DNA of 64,000 nt from Pseudophaeobacter sp. EL27 (GCF_900313025.1 NZ_OMPQ01000015.1:443775-507774); one strand, 5' to 3'; shown: positions 26,351 to 36,077, counted from the first letter of the stretch. Program-made: numbers and translations. Notes: a model not told the origin generated them from the sequence alone.

Positions 26351-27807
26351 CAGAAAGCAGCCTCAACATCACCCATGCGCACATAGACCGATTTCACCTG
26401 GCTAAAATGCTTGATTGCTTCTTTGGAGTTCTCACGCCCCACACCAGAGGCTTTCACCCCGCCAAATGGTGCTTCAACAGGCGCGTCATTGTAGGAATTG
26501 ATAAAGCAGCTACCGGCTTCCAGGTTGCCAATCACCCGGTGTGCACGGGTGAAGTCCCTGGTGAAGACGCCAGCCGAGAGGCCAAATTCGGTGTCATTGG
26601 CGCGGGCCACAACTTCTTCCTCGGTTTCAAAATCCAGCACCGACATGACCGGTCCAAAAATCTCTTCGCGGGCGATGGTCATATCATCGGTGACATCGGC
26701 AAAGACGGTGGGCTGCAGGTACCAGCCCGGCATGTCGCAGCGTGCACCGCCACAGATCAGCCGCGCGCCTTCGGCCTTGCCCTTCTCGATGTAGCCCAAA
26801 ACGATATTCATCTGGTTTTCATTGACCATGGGACCAAAGCTGGTGGCCTCATCCATCGGGTCACCGATCACCGCATTGCCAGTCCGTTCCGCCAAGCGGG
26901 CCAGGAACTTTTCCTTGATACCTTTCTGGACAAAAACCCGCGTCCCATTTGAGCAAACCTGCCCGGAGGAGTAGAAATTGCCATTGATGGCGCCGCCCAC
27001 GGCATTTTCGATATCGGCGTCATCAAAGACGATCATTGGCGATTTGCCACCCAGCTCCATGGTGACATGTTTCATATCCGCGGCAGCGGCGGCATAGACC
27101 TTTTTACCCGTGGGCACAGATCCGGTCAGCGAGACCTTGTCAACGCGCGGATCAGTGACCAGCGCGGCACCAACTTCGCCCATGCCCTGAACCACGTTGT
27201 AAACACCGGCAGGCAGACCCGCCTCATGCAGGATTTCGGCAACTTTCAAGGCACAGAGTGGTGTTGCCTCGGAGGGTTTGAACACCATGGTATTGCCACA
27301 GGCCAGCGCCGGCGCGCCCTTCCAGCAGGCGATCTGCGTCGGGTAGTTCCAGGCGCCAATGCCAACACAAAGCCCCAGGGCCTCGCGAATGGTATACACC
27401 CAGTCCTCACCCAATGGGATGTGCTCACCGGTGAGGCTGCCTGCCAGACCGCCAAAATACTCCAGCGCATCGGCACCCGAAGTGGCGTCTACCGCCAGGG
27501 TTTCCTGCATCGGTTTGCCAGTGTCATAGGTCTCCAGCACCGACAGCTCATGATTGCGTTCGCGGATAATGTCGGCAGCGCGGCGCAGAATGCGGCCCCG
27601 CTCGGTGCCGCTCATCTTGGCCCAGGCCTTTTGCGCGGCTTTGCCGCTTGCAAGTGCCTTCTCAACAATGGCGGGCGTGGCAGCATGGACGGTGGCAATC
27701 TGCTCGCCAGTGGCGGCATAGATCACCGGGATCGGCGTGCCAGCTGTGTCTTCTACATATTCGCCATTGATGAAATGGCTGGCGGTGGGTTGGGCTGGAT
27801 GGGTCAT
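26350..27807 (-). CDS. betB: betaine-aldehyde dehydrogenase
   Basis: The 485-aa ALDH-superfamily enzyme makes glycine betaine from betaine aldehyde with NAD(P)+. The catalytic Glu is E251 in M-E-L-G-G-K-S-P, and the nucleophile is C285 in [10 protein letters not shown]. The cofactor-binding F-K-P-S-E-A-T-P segment is at 177-184. G-A-W-N-Y-P near 152 is typical of BetB. The position between betC and betA confirms the specific assignment. Confidence 0.95.
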   Translation of the reverse strand: MTHPAQPTASHFINGEYVEDTAGTPIPVIYAATGEQIATVHAATPAIVEKALASGKAAQKAWAKMSGTERGRILRRAADIIRERNHELSVLETYDTGKPMQETLAVDATSGADALEYFGGLAGSLTGEHIPLGEDWVYTIREALGLCVGIGAWNYPTQIACWKGAPALACGNTMVFKPSEATPLCALKVAEILHEAGLPAGVYNVVQGMGEVGAALVTDPRVDKVSLTGSVPTGKKVYAAAAADMKHVTMELGGKSPMIVFDDADIENAVGGAINGNFYSSGQVCSNGTRVFVQKGIKEKFLARLAERTGNAVIGDPMDEATSFGPMVNENQMNIVLGYIEKGKAEGARLICGGARCDMPGWYLQPTVFADVTDDMTIAREEIFGPVMSVLDFETEEEVVARANDTEFGLSAGVFTRDFTRAHRVIGNLEAGSCFINSYNDAPVEAPFGGVKASGVGRENSKEAIKHFSQVKSVYVRMGDVEAAF

Positions 27808-27855
27808 TTTGAACTCACATCTGTTGTCATTCGAGAAGAAGGGTCGAAGAAAGGC

Positions 27856-29364
27856 TTACTCTCCACGCGGGAATCTTTTGTCCCCCTCTAGCGTGTCGAG
27901 ATTCATATGATTGCGCATGTAGCGCTCGGATGCTTTTTGCAATGGCTGATAATCCCAGGGGTAATATCCCCCCTGCCGCAGGGCCTCATAAACCACCCAG
28001 CGGCACGCCTGACTGGCGCGAATATCGGCGTCAAACCGCGCCAGATCCCAACGCGCTTCAGATTTGGCCTTGAGCGTCTGCAGAGTGCCTGCATGAGCCG
28101 GATCATCAGCCAGGTTGCTCAGCTCCTTTGGGTCCGCCTCCAGATCAAACAGCTGGTCTGGATCAAGGCTGCAGCGATTGTATTTCCACTTGCCATAGCG
28201 CAGCGACACCAGTGGCGCATAAGAGGCCTCTGCGGCATATTCCATGGCCACCGGGCTGGTGCGTTCTTCGCCTTTGGCCAGCGGGCACAGATCCTCGCCA
28301 TCGGTCCAGGGCGCGATCTCTTCCATTGGTAGGCCCGCAAGGGCGCCCAAGGTGGGATTCACATCCAGCGTTGACACAGGAGTTTCAACCAGACCGGCAG
28401 GCAGGTCGGGAGATGAAATCATTAGCGGCACACGGGCGGAACCCTCAAAGAAGCTCATCTTGAACCAGAGGCCACGCTCGCCCAGCATGTCGCCATGATC
28501 CGAGACAAAGAGGATGGTGGCCTCTTGCCTTGTGTCTTCCAATACCTGCAGGATCTCGCCGATTTTGTCATCGAGATATGAGATATTGGCGAAATAGGCC
28601 CGGCGGGCGCGTTTGATGTGATCTTCGGTGATGTCAAAGCTGCGCCAATCATTGGCGTCAAAAATCCGCTTGGCGTGATTGTCGTGGTCCTCGTAGTCCA
28701 TCGCCGGAGTTTCGGGCAACAGATGAGCGCAATCCTCGTAGAGATCCCAGTATTTCTTACGCGCCACATAGGGGTCGTGGGGGTGGGTAAAACTGACGGT
28801 CAGCGCCCAGGGGCGGTCATCCAAGCCACGTGACAGCTCATAGAGCTTGGCGGTGGCATTATAAGCCACCTCGTCGTCGTATTCCATCTGGTTGGAGGTC
28901 TCGGCCACCCCTGCCCCGGTGACGGAGCCCATGTTGTGGTACCACCAGTCAATGCGCTCCCCAGGTTTGCGATAATCCGGCGTCCAGCCAAAATCGGCCG
29001 GGTAGATATCGGTGGTCAGGCGATCCTCAAACCCATGCAGCTGGTCGGGGCCGACAAAATGCATCTTACCGCTGAGGCAGGTGTAGTAGCCCGCACGACG
29101 CAGGTGATGGGCATAGGTGGGAATGTCAGAGCGGAACTCGGCAGCATTGTCATAGACGCCAGTGCGCGATGGCAGCTGGCCGGACATGAAAGAGGCACGC
29201 CCCGGCGCACAGAGCGGCGAAGCGGTATAGGCATTGGCAAAACGGGTCGAACGCGCGGCCAGTTTTTTCAGGTTTGGCGCATGTAGCCACTCGGCCGGAC
29301 CATCCGGGAAAAGTGTCCCGTTTAACTGATCAACCATCAGAACCAGAATATTTGGCTTTGTCAT
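27856..29364 (-). CDS. betC: choline-sulfatase
   Basis: The 502-aa type I sulfatase hydrolyses choline-O-sulfate to choline and sulfate. The signature C52-A-P-G-R56 is converted to formylglycine at C52 by the maturation enzyme. M-V-D-Q-L-N-G near 10-16 carries metal ligands. D-H-G-D-M-L-G-E-R near 290 supplies the other Asp/His metal ligands. No signal peptide is present, so it acts in the cytoplasm on imported substrate. BetC is characteristic of rhizobial and roseobacter bet operons. Confidence 0.93.
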   Translation of the reverse strand: MTKPNILVLMVDQLNGTLFPDGPAEWLHAPNLKKLAARSTRFANAYTASPLCAPGRASFMSGQLPSRTGVYDNAAEFRSDIPTYAHHLRRAGYYTCLSGKMHFVGPDQLHGFEDRLTTDIYPADFGWTPDYRKPGERIDWWYHNMGSVTGAGVAETSNQMEYDDEVAYNATAKLYELSRGLDDRPWALTVSFTHPHDPYVARKKYWDLYEDCAHLLPETPAMDYEDHDNHAKRIFDANDWRSFDITEDHIKRARRAYFANISYLDDKIGEILQVLEDTRQEATILFVSDHGDMLGERGLWFKMSFFEGSARVPLMISSPDLPAGLVETPVSTLDVNPTLGALAGLPMEEIAPWTDGEDLCPLAKGEERTSPVAMEYAAEASYAPLVSLRYGKWKYNRCSLDPDQLFDLEADPKELSNLADDPAHAGTLQTLKAKSEARWDLARFDADIRASQACRWVVYEALRQGGYYPWDYQPLQKASERYMRNHMNLDTLEGDKRFPRGE

Positions 29365-29465
29365 CCGCGTCGTTTCCCGTGTTTGGGGGCCTGGCCCGAT
29401 TTCAGTTCGATCAGTCTAAGCACTCCCAAAAGGAGAGATACTCAATTTGCGTCATTTCTGGCGCG

Positions 29466-29495
29466 CCGCCCCCCTATCACACGACAGGGAGGCGG
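29466..29495 (-). other. hairpin between BCCT gene and betC
   Basis: CCGCCCCCCT faces AGGGAGGCGG. It lies 15 bases past the BCCT stop and about 100 bases before betC. There is no T-run; the betC leader could be processed or internally initiated here. Confidence 0.4.
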
Positions 29496-29509
29496 GAAGT
29501 CAAAGCGGA

Positions 29510-30718
29510 TCAGTGAACAGTATCGATCCGGTGGAAGTCGAGGGTGTTTTCCTCTGGCGAGGATTTGATGCTCATCACCTCTTTGCGCTTGAACAGAATG
29601 ATGTAGGCAAGGCAAGAAATGTAGAGCCCGATCACCACGGTCCCGACCCATTGGATCTGCAGCCATTGGCTTTGGAACAGCAGGGTAAGCACAAACAGGG
29701 CCACCGCATTGCCCAGCACGTAAGGCAGGGTGCCAAAACGCTCAGCCGAGAGTTTCAGGTTGTCGGTATACAGGCGGATCAGCGAGTCAAACGAGTTGAT
29801 CACGAAGAGAATGCCCACAACGGTCATCGACCAGTTCACCAGCCCAGCAGTTGGGATCGCGTTCAGGTGATAGAAATAGAGCACCGAGAACCATGTCGCC
29901 AGCGGAATGGAGGGGAAGATCAGCAGGGCTGCAAGCAGCTGCCAGGTCTTCAGGCCACCGACAAAGCGCGAGGTGAACTGACCAATCATGATCGACCAGG
30001 CAAACCACCAGAACAGGTAGAATTCATGGTAGTCGGTCAGCGGCAGCACGAATTTGTGGATATTGGCGAAGTAGCCACCGATATTGCTAGCGGTGCCAAA
30101 GAACTCACCCACCCCCATGCCTGCGTTCACCCACATACCAAGGATCAGCGCGATAAACAGGAAGGTGGAGCCCACCGACAGAACCCGCACATATTTGATG
30201 TCGGTCGAGGAATAGGCAGCAACCAGGATCACCAGGAAACAGATGATGTAGAAGGCCGGCAGGATGCTCTCACCATCGCCAACTTCGGCAATGTAATAAG
30301 GCATGTAGATCAGGAACAACGCGCCGGTAAAAGCACAGGTGGTGATGATCACCAGGTTGTTGATGAACTTCACGATGCCGATCTCAAAGAACTTCACCCG
30401 TGGCTCGATCACGCAGAAGTAAAATGCGGTCAGGAAGTAGAAAGCCCAGATCAGAAAACCCCAAAAACCAAACTCAAGTGCCAGCGGGTTGGTGAACCCA
30501 TAAGCAGGCTCGGTCGCGACATCCGCATAGAGCGGATAGTCAAAGGCCAGCGGGAACATGATCAGACCAACGTCCAGGCCCGATGTGAACAAGATTGCGA
30601 TGAAGGTGAACAGCGGTACCGGGGTGACCCCGACGTTTGGCAAGTTCCACCACTTGGCGGTGCAGAAGATTACCAGCGCAAATGCCAGCAAAACGCCTAC
30701 AGAAATGATGAGTGTCAT
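29510..30718 (-). CDS. short BCCT-family transporter (choline/choline-O-sulfate/betaine uptake)
   Basis: The 402-aa membrane protein is shorter than standard BCCT carriers (about 500 or more). The ATG at 30718 has GGGAGGGA before it. The membrane segment ending in A-K-W-W-N-L-P aligns by eye with TM2 of BetP. S-G-L-D49-V-G-L-I-M-F then replaces the G-M-G-I-G motif of TM3. F-W-W-F-A-W-S-I-M-I-G-Q-F-T-S-R-F near 245 matches the TM8 signature. TM1 and the N-terminal domain are absent. As first gene of the bet operon, it probably imports choline, choline-O-sulfate or betaine (inference). Confidence 0.85.
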   Translation of the reverse strand: MTLIISVGVLLAFALVIFCTAKWWNLPNVGVTPVPLFTFIAILFTSGLDVGLIMFPLAFDYPLYADVATEPAYGFTNPLALEFGFWGFLIWAFYFLTAFYFCVIEPRVKFFEIGIVKFINNLVIITTCAFTGALFLIYMPYYIAEVGDGESILPAFYIICFLVILVAAYSSTDIKYVRVLSVGSTFLFIALILGMWVNAGMGVGEFFGTASNIGGYFANIHKFVLPLTDYHEFYLFWWFAWSIMIGQFTSRFVGGLKTWQLLAALLIFPSIPLATWFSVLYFYHLNAIPTAGLVNWSMTVVGILFVINSFDSLIRLYTDNLKLSAERFGTLPYVLGNAVALFVLTLLFQSQWLQIQWVGTVVIGLYISCLAYIILFKRKEVMSIKSSPEENTLDFHRIDTVH

Positions 30719-30813
30719 ATGTCCCTCCCATGACGGGCTTTGGGCGCCCTTGAACATGGAAGGAGCTTCTAGCACGAAAACCTATTTCCCCAAACATTTT
30801 TCTAAATCATCAT

Positions 30814-30844
30814 TCAAGTTTTGATTTGAAACATCAACTGTTGA
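30814..30844. promoter_or_regulatory. candidate BetI operators in the divergent bet promoter
   Basis: TCAA-8-TTGA (30814-30829) and TCAAC-T-GTTGA (30834-30844) are two adjacent inverted repeats in the 157-base spacer between betI and the BCCT gene. TetR-type BetI represses its divergent operon and is released by choline (family knowledge). The position fits control of both directions. Confidence 0.55.
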
Positions 30845-30875
30845 AACCTTCTTCCAAGTAACGCAAAACTTCACC

Positions 30876-31451
30876 ATGGGAAGAAAACGTATTAGAGACA
30901 TTCGCAACGAAGAACTGATCGAAGCCACCATCGTGGCGGTTCACAAACGCGGTTACTCTGTTGTTACTATGGCAGAAATCGCGCAGGAAGCCGGTGCTTC
31001 AGCAGCCTCGATCAACTATTACTTCGGATCCAAGGAAGGCCTGATGGAGGCCACTATGCGGCATTTGCTGCGCAAATTGCGCATCGCCATGATCGAAGGC
31101 TACAGCGCTGCACGGACCCCAAAAGAGCGGCTATATGCGGTGATGAATGCCAATTTCTCGGATGCGCTTTTCACCGTGCCGCAGTGCAGTATCTGGATGC
31201 AGTTCTGGGCCAATGCCCCCTATTCGCCCCGTCTGGCGCGGCTGCATCGAATCAACCGCACCCGTGTACGCAGCCATGTACGGGCCGAATTGGCCAATCT
31301 GCTGCCTGCTGAACGTGTCGAAACAGCGCGCAGTGCGTTGCAATGCTACATGGATGGTGTCTGGCTGGAAGCGGCGCAATCAGACTGCAGCGTTCAGGCC
31401 TATGCCGCGCGGCGCGCGGCACATCAGGTGGTGGATCTGACCCTCTCTTAG
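30876..31451 (+). CDS. betI: transcriptional repressor BetI
   Basis: The 191-aa TetR-family regulator has its helix-turn-helix at about 25-55 (V-T-M-A-E-I-A-Q-E-A-G-A-S-A-A-S-I-N-Y-Y-F-G-S-K-E). The ligand-binding domain carries W-x-x-F-W-A-N-A near 108-115 and D-G-V-W-L-E near 165. These aromatic residues match BetI. It senses choline and represses the bet operon. It is divergent from the BCCT gene. Confidence 0.92.
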   Translation: MGRKRIRDIRNEELIEATIVAVHKRGYSVVTMAEIAQEAGASAASINYYFGSKEGLMEATMRHLLRKLRIAMIEGYSAARTPKERLYAVMNANFSDALFTVPQCSIWMQFWANAPYSPRLARLHRINRTRVRSHVRAELANLLPAERVETARSALQCYMDGVWLEAAQSDCSVQAYAARRAAHQVVDLTLS

Positions 31452-31525
31452 GTCTCTCCCCCGAGCAAATGTGATGGTTTCAACTCTGCTCCAAGCCCAC
31501 ACAGGCACAGGCTCAAGTGACCCGG

Positions 31526-32548
31526 CTACTGTGACAACTCTAACCTGCGGTAGCGCAATTCTGTGCCTCTGGGCAGGTAGACCAGCTCCAACACATTTTT
31601 CGACACCGCCTTGATTTCATAGCAAAGCCCGGTCCCGCCCTGATTGTCCCAGGTATATAGATAGGCCTCGTGACCTTCATGCTCACCGCAGAACGGCATC
31701 ACCGATAGGTATTCCTGCGAGGTCGGTGTACCAGCGTAAACGTTCTGCCGCCCACCACCCAGAATAGTAAATTGATCATTGCGATCACTCTCGGATCTCC
31801 AGTCGCCTTGAAGCTGCTGTAGAACCCTGTCCGCATCACTTGGCGCCCGTTCTTGTGCGGAACGCAGGACCAGCTCAACTGAGAGGTCGTATAGGCCAAC
31901 CCAATCGCCTTGGATCTGCACAGGCGTGCCTTTTCTCATCCGCCGCAAGGTTTTGAACACCTCGGCGGGTGTTCTGTTGTCCTCGACCACAGTGAAAACC
32001 CGTCCCGCACCAACCAGATTGCAAAACTGGACGCCCCCCCGGAACATTTGGCTGCATTCATGAAACAGCGCCGCTCCGGAGAAAGGAGAGCCCCAGGTTC
32101 CCGGTTCAAATCCCGTCTCTGCAACAGAGGGGCCGGAGTGGGTGCTCAGGTACTGGCGGTGCTCCTTACTTCCGAGGCCAGTGTCGATCTTGGCAAAATA
32201 GGTTTTTGCATAGCCACGCGCCTCACAATCGTTGTCTCCACCGATGGTGAAAAGGGCCTGCTGGGTGCAAAAAGAAAGCCGATCGTGGCGAAATTTTTGG
32301 CCCTTGCCCTTGGCGTGAAAATAGTAAAACCGATACTGCAGATCTTCCTGTATCGCCGTCACGCAGGCGGTGGGCTCCAATGTCCACCAACCTTCAGAAA
32401 CCCAGCGACCATCCTGTTTGTAACCAACTGCCACATCCTGAGGCACATCTGTATCATTGCAGATTTCCAACCCAGCCCAGGCCGGGCCGACAAATCCGCA
32501 CAGCAGAAGCGCAAGCGCAACTGGATGTATTACTGTCCGCCAGAACAT
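31526..32548 (-). CDS. exported DUF1036 protein
   Basis: The 340-aa protein starts M-F-W-R-T-V-I-H-P-V with a signal peptide cleaved after G-P-A-W-A near 25. The DUF1036 core follows: L-E-I-C-N-D-T near 27, G-Y-K-Q-D-G-R-W-V-S-E-G-W-W near 40-53 and A-C-V-T. The remaining two-thirds is a Cys-containing C-terminal region, longer than the usual stand-alone DUF1036 domain. AGGAA lies before the ATG at 32548, preferred over one 27 bases upstream. DUF1036 proteins are extracytoplasmic and of unknown function. Confidence 0.82.
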   Translation of the reverse strand: MFWRTVIHPVALALLLCGFVGPAWAGLEICNDTDVPQDVAVGYKQDGRWVSEGWWTLEPTACVTAIQEDLQYRFYYFHAKGKGQKFRHDRLSFCTQQALFTIGGDNDCEARGYAKTYFAKIDTGLGSKEHRQYLSTHSGPSVAETGFEPGTWGSPFSGAALFHECSQMFRGGVQFCNLVGAGRVFTVVEDNRTPAEVFKTLRRMRKGTPVQIQGDWVGLYDLSVELVLRSAQERAPSDADRVLQQLQGDWRSESDRNDQFTILGGGRQNVYAGTPTSQEYLSVMPFCGEHEGHEAYLYTWDNQGGTGLCYEIKAVSKNVLELVYLPRGTELRYRRLELSQ

Positions 32549-32615
32549 TGGCAATAGTTCCTGATATTCAAACAAGCATCCTTGCTAGTTTCAAAATGTA
32601 ACAGTTTTACGAAGC

Positions 32616-33536
32616 CTAAACCTTTGTCGCTGCGTCCGGTGGCGTGATTGCCCGTCTTTTTAACATAGCTTCGCGCCAGGTGATAAAACTGATGGCAGCC
32701 AGGATCAGCCCTCCCCCCAGAACGACCCAGATATCCACAGGCTCGGAAAACACCAAAGCTCCAAGTAATGTCGCCCAAATCAGTTGAAGAAAGGTAACTG
32801 GTTGCGTCACGGTCACAGGCGCCGCGGCAAAGGCCAGCGTCATGGTGAAATGTCCAGCGGTGGCAAAACAGGCCACAGCAAAGAGAATAGCCAGTTCCTG
32901 CAGGGTTGGCGTAACCCAGACTGCCAGGGCAAAAGGCGCCAGCCCCAATGTTACCCAGATCGACAGCATCGCCACCACAACCACCGGATTGGTTCCATCC
33001 ACGGTAAACTTGGCGAGCAGATATGACGCCCCAAAAGCCAGGGCGGTAAACAGCATGGCGATATGGCCCGGGGAGATCTCTCGAAACCCAGGGCGCAGAA
33101 TGATCACCGCTCCGATCAAGGCCACAAGAACCGCTGCAATCCGCCGCAAAGCCAGTTTTTCACCCAGAAACAGGGCTGCCCCCAGGGTCACATAGACTGG
33201 CGACAGATAGTTCATTGCCGTCACCTCGGCCAATGGGATCTGGGTCATGGCAAAGAACCACAAGATAACGCCACCTGAATGCACCACCCCCCGGCTGGCA
33301 AACAACATCCAAAGCTTTGGCGTCAGCCTGGCGTTGCGCAGGCTGCCAATCATCGGAATGAGAAACACCAGCCCCAGCAGATACCGCAGGAAGGCCGATT
33401 CCGCGGGCGGAATGCGATCTCCAAGGAATTTCACCAGCGCCGTTACCGCGACAAAGCAAAGCCCTGTCGTAAACATCCAGAAAACACCAACCAGTGGGTG
33501 TTTGCTGCTCCGTGCTTGTTCAACCTGCTTGTTCAT
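32616..33536 (-). CDS. EamA/DMT-family permease
   Basis: The 306-aa protein has ten hydrophobic segments in two EamA repeats. The first is V-G-V-F-W-M-F-T-T-G-L-C-F through Y-L-S-P-V-Y-V-T-L-G-A-A-L-F-L-G-E-K-L near 100-115. The second ends Q-L-I-W-A-T-L-L-G-A-L-V-F-S-E-P. These are the paired signatures of S-adenosylmethionine/metabolite-type DMT transporters. The ATG at 33536 is preferred over a TTG upstream. Substrate unknown. Confidence 0.85.
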   Translation of the reverse strand: MNKQVEQARSSKHPLVGVFWMFTTGLCFVAVTALVKFLGDRIPPAESAFLRYLLGLVFLIPMIGSLRNARLTPKLWMLFASRGVVHSGGVILWFFAMTQIPLAEVTAMNYLSPVYVTLGAALFLGEKLALRRIAAVLVALIGAVIILRPGFREISPGHIAMLFTALAFGASYLLAKFTVDGTNPVVVVAMLSIWVTLGLAPFALAVWVTPTLQELAILFAVACFATAGHFTMTLAFAAAPVTVTQPVTFLQLIWATLLGALVFSEPVDIWVVLGGGLILAAISFITWREAMLKRRAITPPDAATKV

Positions 33537-33650
33537 AGGGGTGACAGAACACCCATTCGACGCTTCACACAACCCTTCACAAGTAAATCACCTCACCTGA
33601 TATTATTTATCCCCGACCTCCCTGCAGCAGCTTGTCCCGCAGGTTGCAGG

Positions 33651-34271
33651 TCACATCTGGATAAGCTTGAACGCAATGGCCCACATGGTCAGCCCGATCA
33701 GAACATCCAGCACCTGCCAAGCGCGGGGGCGGGCAAAGATTGGAGCCAACAGACTGGCCCCATAGCCCAGAGAAAAGAAAAAGGTGAAGCTGGAAATAAC
33801 TGCCCCAAGGCCAAACACCAACGGATCGGCGTATTGCGCTGAAATCGACCCCAGCAGAACCACCGTGTCCAGATAGACATGCGGGTTCAGCCAGGTCAGG
33901 GCCAGAACCGTCGCCAGCACCGGCATGAGCGGTCGCTCACCGCCGCCTTCACCAGCTTCAAGTGCCTCACCACCCCGCCAGGCCGCCAGCAGGCTACGTG
34001 CGCCATACCAGATCAGAAAGGTCGCGCCGCCAAACCGCATCACCGGCTCGAACCAGGGAAAGGCCTGGGCCAAAGAGCCAAAGCCCAGAACGCCCGCAGC
34101 AATCAACAGAGCATCCGAAGTGGCACAGGTCAGGCAGATCCAAAACAAATGCTGACGGCGCAGCCCCTGACGCAGCACAAAGGCATTCTGCGCGCCAATC
34201 GCAAGGATAAGGCTGAAGCCAAGGCCAAAACCGGCGAACAGACTGGGCGGGAGCAATGAGACTAGGGGCAT
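33651..34271 (-). CDS. LysE/ArgO-family amino-acid exporter
   Basis: The 206-aa protein has six membrane segments and the LysE start F-S-L-I-L-A-I-G-A-Q-N-A-F-V-L-R-Q-G near 20-37. A second conserved L-T-W-L-N-P-H-V-Y-L-D-T-V segment is near 125-137. LysE/ArgO exports basic amino acids (Lys, Arg or canavanine). The divergent ArgP-like LysR gene is the classical partner, strengthening the call. Confidence 0.9.
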   Translation of the reverse strand: MPLVSLLPPSLFAGFGLGFSLILAIGAQNAFVLRQGLRRQHLFWICLTCATSDALLIAAGVLGFGSLAQAFPWFEPVMRFGGATFLIWYGARSLLAAWRGGEALEAGEGGGERPLMPVLATVLALTWLNPHVYLDTVVLLGSISAQYADPLVFGLGAVISSFTFFFSLGYGASLLAPIFARPRAWQVLDVLIGLTMWAIAFKLIQM

Positions 34272-34385
34272 TTATCAGGAGCCTTCGGGCTGGAGCTTTT
34301 GGTTTTGCGATTTTGAAGGTCACAGCCGGCATCACGGCCCAGACCTTGGCTTTGACTACCCCGCGCAAAAGGCGTAGTAAAATTA

Positions 34386-34410
34386 ATCATGATAACTCAA
34401 AGTAAGAGTT
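34386..34410. promoter_or_regulatory. inverted repeats before the argP-like gene
   Basis: ATCATGAT (34386-34393) is a perfect palindrome and AACTC-7-GAGTT (34394-34410) is an inverted repeat, both just before the ATG at 34415. The position suits LysR autoregulation and control of the divergent exporter. Inferred only. Confidence 0.4.
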
Positions 34411-34414
34411 GCTA

Positions 34415-35320
34415 ATGAAGTTTGACCCCAATCACCTCTCAGCCCTGGCAGCCGTCTTGCGCCTGGGCACATTTGAGGCCGCAGCCCATAGCCTCTCGGT
34501 GACGCCCTCGGCGGTGTCGCAGCGGATCAAGGCGCTGGAGGAGCGGGTTGGCACCGCTTTGGTCAAACGCGGCCTGCCCTGCACCGGGACGGAGGCCGGG
34601 CTGCGGCTGGCAAAACATGCAGAGGACGTTGCAGTGCTGGAAGGGTTGGTCTCCAGCGAATTGTCACTGGACCAGGACAGCCAGGAGACGCCGCCGCATC
34701 TGCGCATCGCGGTCAATGCAGACAGCCTGGCAACCTGGTTCATCGCTGCCATGGCTGCAACACCTGGTCTGTTGTTTGATTTGGTCATTGATGATCAGGA
34801 CCACAGCGCCGACTGGCTGAAACGGGGCGAGGTCTCAGCCGCGATCACCAGCCACAGCGCCCCGGTTACAGGCTGCAATGCCAAATCCCTCGGTGCGATG
34901 CGCTATGAGGCCAGCGCCAGCCCGGCCTTCATGGAAAAATGGTTCAGCAAGGGGCTTACCCCTGAAACACTGGCACGTGCGCCCTGTCTGATCTTTAACG
35001 CCAAGGATGCCCTGCAGCGCCGTTGGCTGCTCCGGTATTTTGACCAGGAGATCACACCGCCTGCACATTTCATCCCCTCCACCCAAGGATTTGCCGATGC
35101 AGCGGAGGCGGGATTGGGCTGGGGCATGAACCCGGTGATACTGATCGAGCGCGCGCTGAAATCCGGCAGCCTGGTGCCGCTTTTGCCTGACAGCGCATTG
35201 GAGATTGATCTGACATGGCAGGTGAGCCGGGTCATGTCTTCAGCGCTGGCACCATTGACGCGCGCGGTGCTAAGCTCGGCCAGACAGCATCTGATCCAAT
35301 CCCCTGCCCTGCGGGGTTAG
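34415..35320 (+). CDS. argP: LysR-family regulator, ArgP-like
   Basis: The 301-aa LysR protein has its winged helix-turn-helix at about 5-60 (H-L-S-A-L-A-A-V-L-R-L-G-T-F-E-A-A-A through S-V-T-P-S-A-V-S-Q-R-I-K-A-L-E). The effector domain follows. The helix V-S-Q-R-I-K-A-L-E-E-R-V-G and the divergent LysE exporter are characteristic of ArgP/LysG, which activates basic amino-acid export. The ATG at 34415 is preferred over a TTG six bases earlier. Confidence 0.87.
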   Translation: MKFDPNHLSALAAVLRLGTFEAAAHSLSVTPSAVSQRIKALEERVGTALVKRGLPCTGTEAGLRLAKHAEDVAVLEGLVSSELSLDQDSQETPPHLRIAVNADSLATWFIAAMAATPGLLFDLVIDDQDHSADWLKRGEVSAAITSHSAPVTGCNAKSLGAMRYEASASPAFMEKWFSKGLTPETLARAPCLIFNAKDALQRRWLLRYFDQEITPPAHFIPSTQGFADAAEAGLGWGMNPVILIERALKSGSLVPLLPDSALEIDLTWQVSRVMSSALAPLTRAVLSSARQHLIQSPALRG

Positions 35321-35351
35321 ATCCTTCTCAATCCCCTACAGGAGCCCTGCA

Positions 35352-36044
35352 ATGTTCGCCAAATCCGCCCTCACCTATGCGCCTCAGCCACTGCCAGATC
35401 GCGCGGATTACTCTGATGCGGAGATGCAGATCCGGGCTGCGGACTACCTCGCCCATATGCAACGGCGTCACACGGTGCGGGATTTCACCCCCCAGCCGAT
35501 TGCCCGCGAGGTGATCGAGCTCTGCCTCAAAACCGCCGGCACCGCCCCCTCCGGCGCCAATCATCAGCCCTGGCATTTTGTTGCCATTGCCAATCCCGCC
35601 TTGAAACAGCAGATCCGTGACGAGGCCGAGGAAGAGGAACGACGGTTCTATGCGGGGGGCGCCGGAGATGAGTGGATCAAAGCCCTAGAGCCCATCGGCA
35701 CCACCGCTGACAAACCACATCTGACCACCGCGCCCTGGCTGATTGTGGTCTTTGCCCAGCGCTGGGGAGAGTTCGACGATGGCACCCGGTACAAGAACTA
35801 CTACGTTCCCGAAAGCGTCAATATCGCGACCGGGTTCTTGCTGGCAGCGCTGCACAATGCCGGGCTTTGCAGTCTGACCCATACGCCCAACCCGATGAAG
35901 TTCCTGAATGCAGCGCTTGGACGTCCTGCGTCGGAAAAACCCACCATGATCATTGCCGTGGGGCACCCCAGTCAGGCGGCCACCGTGCCGGGTGTTGCCA
36001 AGCTGAAAAAACCACTTGCAGACATCTCAACGGTTTTTGAATGA
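35352..36044 (+). CDS. nitroreductase-family flavoprotein
   Basis: The 230-aa FMN protein has R-R-H-T-V-R-D-F (about 38-45) with the FMN-phosphate Arg. A-P-S-G-A-N-H-Q-P-W-H-F follows near 65-76, and A-G-L-C-S-L-T-H-T-P lies near 175. P-S-G-A-N-x-Q-P-W-x-F is typical of the iodotyrosine deiodinase/BluB side of the nitroreductase superfamily. It should reduce a small substrate with NAD(P)H; the specific one is unknown. It follows the LysR gene by 31 bases. Confidence 0.87.
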   Translation: MFAKSALTYAPQPLPDRADYSDAEMQIRAADYLAHMQRRHTVRDFTPQPIAREVIELCLKTAGTAPSGANHQPWHFVAIANPALKQQIRDEAEEEERRFYAGGAGDEWIKALEPIGTTADKPHLTTAPWLIVVFAQRWGEFDDGTRYKNYYVPESVNIATGFLLAALHNAGLCSLTHTPNPMKFLNAALGRPASEKPTMIIAVGHPSQAATVPGVAKLKKPLADISTVFE

Positions 36045-36077
36045 GCCATCAGCTCTCCACTCCTTTTGATCTGTTCA

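Noticed and set aside
29447-30733. 428-codon plus-strand frame opposite the BCCT transporter gene
   Set aside because: Strongly charged antisense of membrane helices; the BCCT gene explains the region.
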